Origin: Clostridiales bacterium
Lineage (GTDB): Bacteria; Bacillota; Clostridia; Christensenellales; UBA3700
Length of the DNA stretch: 64,000 bases
Assembly: GCA_014799645.1 (NCBI GenBank)
Contig: JAAVHQ010000004.1
Span: 6,372-70,371 of the forward strand
Direction of reading: 5' to 3'
Shown in pieces: positions 14,923 to 22,039 of this stretch. Below the pieces are notes generated by a model that saw only the letters and a program-made list of their open reading frames with translations, searched no databases and had not been told where the DNA came from. The first letter of the stretch is position 1. Each line of letters opens with the position of its first letter. A program made the position numbers and the translations under genes.

Positions 14923-16185
14923 ATGAGAATACTAGGACGGAACAGAGACTCCCCAAAGAGGGAAAAAAGAAATGCGCCAAGTAGAGAGATGCAAGACTTT
15001 ATACGTGGAATCGACGTAGACTTTGGCGGGAACAGCAATAGCGGCGTAAGAGTTGACGAGTTAAGAGCAATGCAAACTTCTGCGGTATATGCGTGTGTGA
15101 AAATACTTGCGGAGACGGTGGCAAGTTTGCCGTTGCACTTATTCCGAAAAGGCAAAGACGGAAAGAACGAAACAGCGGACCAACATCCGCTGTTTTCTTG
15201 TTTGTACGAAATGCCGAATGAAGAAATGACGAGTTTTGAATTTAGAGAGATTATGATGACCTCATTGCTTTTGTGGGGAAATGCGTATGCTCGAATAATT
15301 CGACGCAAAGGACACGTTGAGCAATTATGGTATATGAAACCGCAAAACGTAACGGTTGAGAGAGATACACAAACAGGCAAGATAAAATACACATACACCG
15401 ATGATATCACCAACCAAACCTATGTGTATCGCGCCGACCAAGTATTCCACGTTAAAGGCATGTCGTTGGACGGAGTAAAGGGATTAAGTCCCATATCTCA
15501 AGCAAGAGAAGCTGTCGGCTTATCGCTTGCTACGGAAGAGTACGGAGCAAAGTTCTTTGGCAACGGAGCAAGACCGGGCGGTGTGCTTGAGCATCCAGGA
15601 ATACTTAAAGATCCAGAGAAACTGCGTGAGTCATGGAATAAGGTCTATCAAGGTACAAGGAATAGCCACAAAGTAGCGGTGCTTGAAGAAGGTATGAAAT
15701 ATCACACGATAGGCATCGCGCCAGAAGACGCGCAATTCTTGGAGACACGCAAATACCAAGTCAATGAGATATGCCGAATATTCCGTGTTCCGCCGCACTT
15801 GGTCGGAGATTTGGAAAGGGCTACGTTCAGCAACATAGAACACCAATCTATAGAATTTGTACAACACACAATAAGACCGTGGCTTGTGAGATGGGAGCAA
15901 GCAATAAGCCGTTCGCTTTTAGATGAGGGTGAGCGGCTTTTGTATTTTGCAAAGTTCAACGTAGACGGGCTGTTGCGTGGCGATTACAAGTCTAGAATGG
16001 AAGGCTATGCCATAGGACGACAGAACGGATGGCTGTCAATCAACGACATAAGAAGGCTTGAAGATATGAGCCTTGTTCCGACGGATAAAGGTGGAGACGA
16101 TTATCTCGTCAATGGCAATATGACAGCAGCCAATGTAGTAAATGACAAGGAGGATAAGAAAGAAAAAGGGAATGGAAAAAAGTAA
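14923..16185 (+). CDS. Phage portal protein, HK97 family
   Basis: A 420-residue portal that forms the DNA entry ring at one capsid vertex. Recognisable blocks are SAVYACVKILAETVASLPLH near the N-terminus, WYMKPQNV, and the IFRVPPHLVG motif near 280, all typical of HK97-type portals. The ATG at 14923 has GGAG at a good distance; the upstream in-frame TTG at 14911 is less likely. The C-terminus is lysine-rich and overlaps the protease gene. Confidence 0.95.
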   Translation: MRILGRNRDSPKREKRNAPSREMQDFIRGIDVDFGGNSNSGVRVDELRAMQTSAVYACVKILAETVASLPLHLFRKGKDGKNETADQHPLFSCLYEMPNEEMTSFEFREIMMTSLLLWGNAYARIIRRKGHVEQLWYMKPQNVTVERDTQTGKIKYTYTDDITNQTYVYRADQVFHVKGMSLDGVKGLSPISQAREAVGLSLATEEYGAKFFGNGARPGGVLEHPGILKDPEKLRESWNKVYQGTRNSHKVAVLEEGMKYHTIGIAPEDAQFLETRKYQVNEICRIFRVPPHLVGDLERATFSNIEHQSIEFVQHTIRPWLVRWEQAISRSLLDEGERLLYFAKFNVDGLLRGDYKSRMEGYAIGRQNGWLSINDIRRLEDMSLVPTDKGGDDYLVNGNMTAANVVNDKEDKKEKGNGKK

Positions 16186-16804
16186 AAGAGAAGTCCGTAT
16201 GTTGCCAATGACGGAATTACGAATAGCGGACGTTGACGAAAGCAATGCGGTAATCGAAGGACACGCGGCGGTGTTCGACTCTTGGAGCGAGACGCTTGGC
16301 GGAATCTTTCCGTTCAAAGAGATTGTGAGAAAGGGTGCATTTGTAGAGAGTATCGGCAAGGACGATATTCGCGCATTGTTCAACCACGATCCTAATTACG
16401 TACTTGGAAGAAACCGAGCGGGAACGCTCGAACTTGTCGAAGACGAAGTAGGACTTCGTGTGCGAATCACACCGCCAAATACAAGTTGGGCAAAAGACTT
16501 GCAGGCAAGTATCAGGCGCGGAGATATTTCGCAGATGTCTATCGGATTTATCGTTGAAGAAGACAAGTGGTCGACTGAGAACGGAATGGACGTGCGAGAA
16601 ATTCGCAAGGTTCAGTTGTTCGACGTAAGTCCCGTAACGTTCCCCGCTTATACGGCAACCGATGTCGGTGTTCGCGCAATGCAAGAATACGACGGATATA
16701 AAGCGGAGCAAAGAAGTAAAGCAGAAAAGCAAGAGTCGGCAGCTAAGAGAGCAAAAGAGCAAGCCAGACTTGAGAACTTAAAAAGGAAATTCAGAAATAT
16801 ATAG
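16172..16804 (+). CDS. Prohead maturation protease, HK97 (U35/S78) family
   Basis: A 210-residue serine protease that trims the capsid precursor. The catalytic His lies in FNHDPN (H72) and the Ser in QMSIGF (S123), the usual spacing. The C-terminal 40 residues are a charged helix that probably acts in scaffolding. It overlaps the end of the portal gene by 14 bp. The start at 16172 is the best compromise; an ATG at 16142 would overlap more. Confidence 0.93.
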   Translation: MEKSKREVRMLPMTELRIADVDESNAVIEGHAAVFDSWSETLGGIFPFKEIVRKGAFVESIGKDDIRALFNHDPNYVLGRNRAGTLELVEDEVGLRVRITPPNTSWAKDLQASIRRGDISQMSIGFIVEEDKWSTENGMDVREIRKVQLFDVSPVTFPAYTATDVGVRAMQEYDGYKAEQRSKAEKQESAAKRAKEQARLENLKRKFRNI

Positions 16805-16815
16805 GAGACATGTAG

Positions 16816-18099
16816 ATGACAATAAAGAAAATATTGGAAATGAAAGCGAAAAGAGAAGATGCAAGGTTGAAGGCTATGGCGGTCTTGACAAAAGCGGAAT
16901 CCGAAGATAGATTCCTTACGGATGACGAGCAGAAAGAGATAGACAAATACGAGTCCGACATCCGCTCTTGGGATGAGAGCATAAGCAGAGCGGAAAGATT
17001 GTTGGCGGCTGAACCCGAAGACAGGGGAATTGAAAAACCCGAAGTCAAGCCGAGTCCTGCAAAAACGGAAGAGAAGAGATTCAATACTTTTGGCGAACAA
17101 CTTATGGCGGCGTACAGAGCGGCGGCGCCGGGCGGAAAGATTGACGAGAGATTGACCACTAGAGCGGCAAGCGGACTCAACGAAACCAACCCGTCCGACG
17201 GCGGCTTTTTGGTTCAGCAAGATTTCGTGTCCGAACTTCTCAAGCGTACATATGAGACGGGTATACTCGCAAGCCGTGTCAAGCGCATACCGATAACAAC
17301 CAACAGCAACGGCTTGAAGATAAATGCGGTTGACGAAGATTCGAGAGCCAACGGTTCGAGATGGGGTGGCGTTCAAACCTATTGGGAGTCGGAGGCGGCA
17401 GAACTTACGGGTAGCAAGCCGAAATTCAGACAAATGGATTTGTCTCTTAAGAAGTTGACGGGACTTTGCTATGCGACCGATGAACTCTTGCAAGACGCAT
17501 CGGCATTGGAATCGGTAATCCGTCAAGCGTTTGCGGAAGAGTTCGGTTTCAAGATAGACGACGCAATTCTTTCGGGTTCGGGTAGTGGCGAACCGCTCGG
17601 CATACTTAACAGCGGAGCAATGGTAACCGTAGCAAAAGAAGCCGACCAAACGTCGAAGATTACGGTAGAGAATCTCATCAAAATGTGGAACAGGCTTTGG
17701 GCAAGGTCGAGAGCGAATGCGATATGGTACATCAACCAAGAACTTGAACCGTACCTTTATACTTTGAAAATCGACGATAAGCCTGTGTACATTCCTGCGG
17801 GCGGTTTGTCCGAGAAACCTTACGCTACGTTGTTCGGTAGACCTGTCATTCCGCTTGAGCAATGTAACGCCGCAGGAGAAGTCGGAGACATTATCCTTGC
17901 GGACATAGGTCAGTACCTTATGATTGACAAAGGCGGAGTAAAGGCGGCATCGTCAATCCACGTGAGATTTTTGTACGATGAGAATGTGTTCCGCTTTATT
18001 TATCGTTGCGACGGTCAACCTATTTGGAATAAACCGCTTGCTCCTTACAAAGGTAGCGCAACGGTCTCGCCGTTTGTAGGCCTTGCAAAGAGGAACTAA
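16816..18099 (+). CDS. Major capsid protein, HK97 fold
   Basis: A 427-residue capsid precursor. Residues 1-95 are a charged coiled-coil delta domain expected to be removed by the upstream protease. The mature part starts near a TTRAASGLNETNPSDGGFLV segment (two pieces of which are diagnostic of the family). It includes the YATDELLQDA and GSGSGEPLGIL blocks. It follows the protease by 11 bp, the normal order. Confidence 0.95.
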   Translation: MTIKKILEMKAKREDARLKAMAVLTKAESEDRFLTDDEQKEIDKYESDIRSWDESISRAERLLAAEPEDRGIEKPEVKPSPAKTEEKRFNTFGEQLMAAYRAAAPGGKIDERLTTRAASGLNETNPSDGGFLVQQDFVSELLKRTYETGILASRVKRIPITTNSNGLKINAVDEDSRANGSRWGGVQTYWESEAAELTGSKPKFRQMDLSLKKLTGLCYATDELLQDASALESVIRQAFAEEFGFKIDDAILSGSGSGEPLGILNSGAMVTVAKEADQTSKITVENLIKMWNRLWARSRANAIWYINQELEPYLYTLKIDDKPVYIPAGGLSEKPYATLFGRPVIPLEQCNAAGEVGDIILADIGQYLMIDKGGVKAASSIHVRFLYDENVFRFIYRCDGQPIWNKPLAPYKGSATVSPFVGLAKRN

Positions 18100-18100
18100 T

Positions 18101-18511
18101 ATGGCATCGATGATAAACCCAATAGAGAAGATAAAAGGGCTCGGCACTATATTTTCAAGCGATATAGAATCCGAGCCCGTTTTGCTCAACAATTACAGAT
18201 ATGTAGACTTTCTCATATTTTCGGGTAGCGGAATAAACGGCGATTTGACCGTCACGATACAAGGCAAATGCGGAGAGAACGGAGAATGGAAAGACATTCC
18301 GTTCTTCAAAGTCGTGGATAGCATACTCGTGAAAATGGAAAGTGACAAGATGACCATAGGCAAAGAGTCGGAATCAAGATACCGCATTGACGTCGACTTG
18401 CTTGAAGATACGGCAATAGACAGAGTAAGGTTGCATACAACGAAAGTTACTTTGTCGGTCGTAAGCGGATTGATTGTCTTCGTGCAGGGAGATCCTAGGT
18501 ACACCAAATGA
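18101..18511 (+). CDS. Phage head-region protein of unknown function
   Basis: A 136-residue, probably beta-rich protein directly behind the capsid gene and overlapping the connector gene by 4 bp. No family was recognised. Position would fit a decoration or capsid-associated protein. The ATG at 18101 is preceded by AGAGGAAC; an upstream in-frame start at 18083 lies inside the capsid gene. Confidence 0.7.
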   Translation: MASMINPIEKIKGLGTIFSSDIESEPVLLNNYRYVDFLIFSGSGINGDLTVTIQGKCGENGEWKDIPFFKVVDSILVKMESDKMTIGKESESRYRIDVDLLEDTAIDRVRLHTTKVTLSVVSGLIVFVQGDPRYTK

Positions 18512-18798
18512 TAGACCTTGAGAAAGTAAAGAGTTTTTTACGAGTCGACGCAGATGACGAAGACGAACTCATTCAATCTCTCATAACAACGGCAAGCGAG
18601 CTCACGGCAGATATACTGCGTAGACCGCTTGCCGATTTTGAACCGATGCCAGAAACAATCCAACAGGCAATTTGTATATTGGTCGCAACGCTGTATGAAG
18701 AAAGACAAGCGTCCAAAGACAAGACAGGATTGGATATGGCTCAAATACTTGACCTCATACGGCGAATGCTGTTTGCGTATCGAAAGGATAGGTTCTAA
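18508..18798 (+). CDS. Head-tail connector protein, gp6-like
   Basis: A 96-residue helical protein with the pattern of HK97 gp6-like adaptors: an N-terminal VKSFLRVDADDEDELIQSLI helix pair followed by ILVATLYEERQ. It forms the ring below the portal. It overlaps its neighbours on both sides by 1-4 bp, in a tightly packed head-completion cluster. Confidence 0.85.
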   Translation: MIDLEKVKSFLRVDADDEDELIQSLITTASELTADILRRPLADFEPMPETIQQAICILVATLYEERQASKDKTGLDMAQILDLIRRMLFAYRKDRF

Positions 18799-19169
18799 TG
18801 AATATAGGGGATTTGAACAGACGAATCGAAGTCTTGCAGTTTTTCGAGGAAAGAGACGATTACGGCGGAGTAGACGGAGAGTGGTTGCCCGTAGGTAGAG
18901 TATGGGCAAAGATAGAACCAGGTAGCGGAACGGAGTATTTCGCCAAACAGCAAGTCAATGCAGAAAACGAAACAAAGATAACGATAAGGTTCTATGCGGG
19001 GATAAGCGTTATGAATCGCATTCGTTACGGCGAAAAGGTGTACGAGATTTTGGGCATAGCAGACCATAGGACTGCTCACAATATGACAATTATAAATTGC
19101 AAGGAGATGGTAAGCGATGGGCTACAGCGCAAGGCAAAAGAAAGTAAGAACAACAATACAAGGCGCTAA
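18798..19169 (+). CDS. Head closure protein (SPP1 gp16-like)
   Basis: A 123-residue protein beginning with MNIGDLNRRIEVLQ, then WAKIEP and a basic C-terminus, the pattern of phage head-tail joining (stopper) proteins. It would close the portal channel after packaging. The C-terminal 17 codons overlap the next gene. Confidence 0.87.
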   Translation: MNIGDLNRRIEVLQFFEERDDYGGVDGEWLPVGRVWAKIEPGSGTEYFAKQQVNAENETKITIRFYAGISVMNRIRYGEKVYEILGIADHRTAHNMTIINCKEMVSDGLQRKAKESKNNNTRR

Positions 19170-19518
19170 CGCAATCGTGAAAGACCTAAAAGCAATGGAA
19201 GAGGCGGCAGCCAACGTGATGATGGCGGGAGCGAAAGCAGGCGGTAAAATCGCATTAGAAGATGCAAAGCGGAATTGCCCAGAAGACACGGGAGCATTAA
19301 AACAAAGCCTGCATCTCGTTGAAGGCAAAGCAACCTCGACTAAGGCAACGGTTCAAGTAGATTACGATAAGTCGTTAAAGTATGGAACTCACGTCGAGCT
19401 TGGAGCCAGGGGTAGACCTGCCAATCCGTTTTTACGAAATGCGGTAGACGGAAATCTCGAAAAAATAAACAATGCAATAGTGTCGGAAATATCCAAAGCG
19501 GTAGGGAGAAAGATATGA
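19117..19518 (+). CDS. HK97 gp10-like neck protein
   Basis: A 133-residue protein with the gp10-like signature: a central CPEDTGALKQSL segment and the C-terminal GTHVELGARGRPANPFL block. It belongs to the head-to-tail interface. It overlaps the closure gene by 53 bp and the next gene by 4 bp. Confidence 0.88.
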   Translation: MGYSARQKKVRTTIQGANAIVKDLKAMEEAAANVMMAGAKAGGKIALEDAKRNCPEDTGALKQSLHLVEGKATSTKATVQVDYDKSLKYGTHVELGARGRPANPFLRNAVDGNLEKINNAIVSEISKAVGRKI

Positions 19519-19925
19519 AAGATATATGCCAGGCAGTCTATGAAAAGATGTGTGCGGACAAAAGCATATCCAAATGTGTAGGCGATAGAATCTATCCAAT
19601 TATGTTGCCAGAAGATGCGCCGTTGCCTGCAATAGTATATTCGCCGACACTTGCAAACTACGACTCGGCTCTACAGGGAGATACGGGATACGTGCGACAG
19701 ACAATGCAGTTTGTGTGTCATGACAAAACATACAAGAGAGCGCGAGAATTGTCTCGCAAGGTCAAGAAATTATTTCAAGATTACAAGGGAGATATGTGCG
19801 GACTTGTAATACAAGCGGTATTCATAAAATCTGACTATGAATACAACTCAAACACGGCGCTCAAATTCGATATGGATGAGTATATGTCGAGCATTGAATT
19901 TGAGTTCCACTTCAATGAAAAATAG
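19515..19925 (+). CDS. Tail completion protein (DUF3168-like)
   Basis: A 136-residue protein with IYPIMLPEDAPLPAIVY near residue 25-40, typical of DUF3168/gp11-like tail terminators that cap the tail tube before joining the head. It lies between the gp10-like gene and the tail tube gene, the canonical order. Confidence 0.82.
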   Translation: MKDICQAVYEKMCADKSISKCVGDRIYPIMLPEDAPLPAIVYSPTLANYDSALQGDTGYVRQTMQFVCHDKTYKRARELSRKVKKLFQDYKGDMCGLVIQAVFIKSDYEYNSNTALKFDMDEYMSSIEFEFHFNEK

Positions 19926-19934
19926 GAGGAATAT

Positions 19935-20336
19935 ATGGCAATAGCGGGTAAGAACGGCAAAGTAGTTGTCGGCGCTAGTGGTAGCAAGAAAGTAGTCGGC
20001 ATAAAGAATTGGTCGTTGGAACTTTCTTTGGATACGCTCGAAACCACGGCGCTCGGCGATGATTGGAAGAACTACATAACGGGACTTAAAGAATGGTCGG
20101 CGTCGAGCGAGGGCGACTATGAAGTCCCAGTGGATACGGAAGGACAAAGAGCGTTGCAGGACGCCTTCTTGAAAGGCGAGACTGCGACGGTAAAATTGTA
20201 CGTAGACGATAAGAATTACTATATGGGAGAGGCATACATTAACAGCCTTTCAATCGAAGATCCCGTAGACGATGTAGTCTCAATAAGCATTGAGTTCACA
20301 GGCACGGGACAATTGACATTTGAAACAGGCGAATAA
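19935..20336 (+). CDS. Major tail tube protein
   Basis: A 133-residue beta-rich protein that polymerises into the tail tube. The pattern NWSLELSLDTLETTALGD is typical of TP901-1-like tail tube proteins. It starts at an ATG with AGGAGGAAT before it. Confidence 0.88.
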   Translation: MAIAGKNGKVVVGASGSKKVVGIKNWSLELSLDTLETTALGDDWKNYITGLKEWSASSEGDYEVPVDTEGQRALQDAFLKGETATVKLYVDDKNYYMGEAYINSLSIEDPVDDVVSISIEFTGTGQLTFETGE

Positions 20337-20350
20337 AGGGAGGAAGAGAT

Positions 20351-20662
20351 ATGAAACAAGGAATTACGATAACGTTGGATAAGCCAAGAACACTCCGATA
20401 CGGAATGAATGCATTGGCGAAGATTGAAGACTTGACAGGCAAATCGATATTGGCGCTTGACCTTAACCAAGTCGGTATCAAGGATTTGCTTGCCATTGTG
20501 TACAGCGGACTTTATCACGAAGATAAGGCATTGACCATACAAAAAGTTGGAGACCTTATAGACGAATATTCCGACCTTACGGAAATAGCGGAAAAGATAG
20601 GCGAAGCCCTTACGGTTGCTTTTGGCAAAGAAAAGAAAAGCGATAGCCAGGGGGAAAACTAG
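20351..20662 (+). CDS. Tail assembly chaperone, short form (G-like)
   Basis: A 103-residue helical protein in the position of lambda gpG. Its last codons include a GGGGGAAAAC run at 20650-20659. The -1 frame is open from 20647 and continues to 20976, so ribosomes slipping here would make a longer fusion. It starts with ATG after GGAGG. The chaperone coats the tape measure during tail assembly. Confidence 0.85.
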   Translation: MKQGITITLDKPRTLRYGMNALAKIEDLTGKSILALDLNQVGIKDLLAIVYSGLYHEDKALTIQKVGDLIDEYSDLTEIAEKIGEALTVAFGKEKKSDSQGEN

Positions 20663-20976
20663 CCGCCAAAGACTTTGAGTTGTTTTCCTTATGCGAGCAA
20701 GCGGTAGTTCAATTCGGAGTAGATCCGCTTATAGTGGGAGAGTACACGCCTTATGAGTTGGTGTTGCTATCCAAACAAAAGATGGCAAGAGAGCAAAAGG
20801 ATTTTGAAAGTCTATTATGTTTGGCATGGCACACGGAAGCATTCGCAAGACAGAAGAAGTTGCCGAGCCTAGAAAAGATATTGAGAGATTCAAGGAAGAA
20901 ACCCAAGCAAAGGCAAAACAACAAAAGTGACGCCATATTGAGGGCAATGGCGGCGGAAAAGGGAGTAAAAATATAA
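20647..20976 (+). CDS. Tail assembly chaperone, frameshift extension (T-like)
   Basis: This frame has no convincing start: a TTG at 20680 is the first possible codon and has no ribosome site. It is open upstream into the end of the G-like gene, in the -1 frame. That is the usual design for the G-T fusion product of long-tailed phages. The extension is about 110 residues, helical, with a lysine-rich end. It is best read as part of a fused product made by -1 frameshifting. Confidence 0.78.
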   Translation, partial: PGGKLAAKDFELFSLCEQAVVQFGVDPLIVGEYTPYELVLLSKQKMAREQKDFESLLCLAWHTEAFARQKKLPSLEKILRDSRKKPKQRQNNKSDAILRAMAAEKGVKI

Positions 20977-21003
20977 AAAGTTTTCATATAACTCTTTATT
21001 TCC

Positions 21004-21032
21004 TTGAAAAATACTGTACTATATTATATAAA
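21004..21032 (+). promoter_or_regulatory. Sigma-A promoter of the AbiH-like gene
   Basis: TTGAAA (21004-21009), 17 bp, TATAAA (21027-21032), in an AT-rich spacer between the tail chaperone and the AbiH-like gene. It would allow expression in the lysogen. Confidence 0.65.
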
Positions 21033-21052
21033 GAAAGTGAGGATAAAGATTT

Positions 21053-21964
21053 ATGGATAAACTTTTTATAATAGGCAATGGCTTTGATAGTGCGCATAAT
21101 TTTCCAACAAAATACAAACATTTTCGAAAATACTTAATTAAAGAATACGACAACCCTTATAGTTACATTCCAGAGGAGGCAATAGGACCAGATGGCGAGA
21201 CCGCTAACTATAGACACGTTGCAGGGCTATTAATAAATTTGTTTGATGGCTATTACAATGATGAAGATTGGGGAGATGTTGAGGCCGCTTTGCCAGACCT
21301 TGATTATAGACAATTCTTAGAAGATGTCAACATGGAGAATGATGATAGAAATATATACCATACAATATACTCAAATGAAGACGCGATTAATAATTTGGGA
21401 ACATGTATGCCAATAATGAAAGAACTTATTCACGAATGGCTTGAGACGGTTGTGATTAATGCAAATACGAAGAAAGCATTCCCAAATTTAATTGACAAAG
21501 ATGGGATTGTCTTAACGTTTAATTACACTGATACATTAGAAAAAGTGTATAAAATCAATCCTAAAAACATTTGTCACATTCATGGTATGATTGGGCAAGA
21601 TATCGTATTTGGTCATGGCAAAATAGATAATTTGCTTGAAGGGGCGTATAGTAGGTACTTTATATCAGAGGTCAAACTACAAGATGTAATTAACTCTATG
21701 TTAAAAGACGTTGACGGCTGTATAGCAAAGCATAGTACATTTTTTGTCAATCTATCCAAAGAACCAATTCGGGATATCTATTCAATAGGCTTCTCTTTTG
21801 CGAATGTCGATTTGGAATATATAATTGAAATTTGTAGAAGAATAGATACATCCAGTGTTGTTTGGCACTTGACTCAATTTGATAAAAGCAAAGGCAACAT
21901 TAAAAGATTTGAACAAGTAATTAGAGGTTGCGGATTTAAAGGAACATTCGGTCAATTAATTTAA
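21053..21964 (+). CDS. abiH: AbiH-family phage-defence protein inside the tail module
   Basis: A 303-residue protein with the AbiH pattern: an N-terminal IIGNGFDSAHNFPTKY nucleotide-binding-like turn, a central LTFNYTDTLEKVY block, HIHG around residue 180, and FVFGHG-like IVFGHGK. AbiH proteins cause abortive infection against other phages; the mechanism is not settled. The gene is more AT-rich than the tail genes around it and has its own promoter and terminator, marking it as a moron placed between the tail chaperone and the tape measure. The start ATG follows AGTGAGG. Confidence 0.85.
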   Translation: MDKLFIIGNGFDSAHNFPTKYKHFRKYLIKEYDNPYSYIPEEAIGPDGETANYRHVAGLLINLFDGYYNDEDWGDVEAALPDLDYRQFLEDVNMENDDRNIYHTIYSNEDAINNLGTCMPIMKELIHEWLETVVINANTKKAFPNLIDKDGIVLTFNYTDTLEKVYKINPKNICHIHGMIGQDIVFGHGKIDNLLEGAYSRYFISEVKLQDVINSMLKDVDGCIAKHSTFFVNLSKEPIRDIYSIGFSFANVDLEYIIEICRRIDTSSVVWHLTQFDKSKGNIKRFEQVIRGCGFKGTFGQLI

Positions 21965-21984
21965 TTACATAAGGAAAACATCCA

Positions 21985-22015
21985 AAGCAAGCGTTGAAAA
22001 GACGCTTGCTTTTTT
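21985..22015 (+). terminator. Terminator after the AbiH-like gene
   Basis: AAGCAAGCG (21985-21993), 9-base loop, CGCTTGCTT (22003-22011), then a T run to 22015. The perfect 9-bp stem closes the AbiH cassette before the tape measure gene. Confidence 0.88.
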
Positions 22016-22039
22016 CATGCCAAAATAGGGGGTGAGAAT

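Noticed and set aside
16648..17862. 404-residue minus-strand frame over protease and capsid genes
   Set aside because: Arg/Cys-rich shadow frame opposite two well-supported structural genes.
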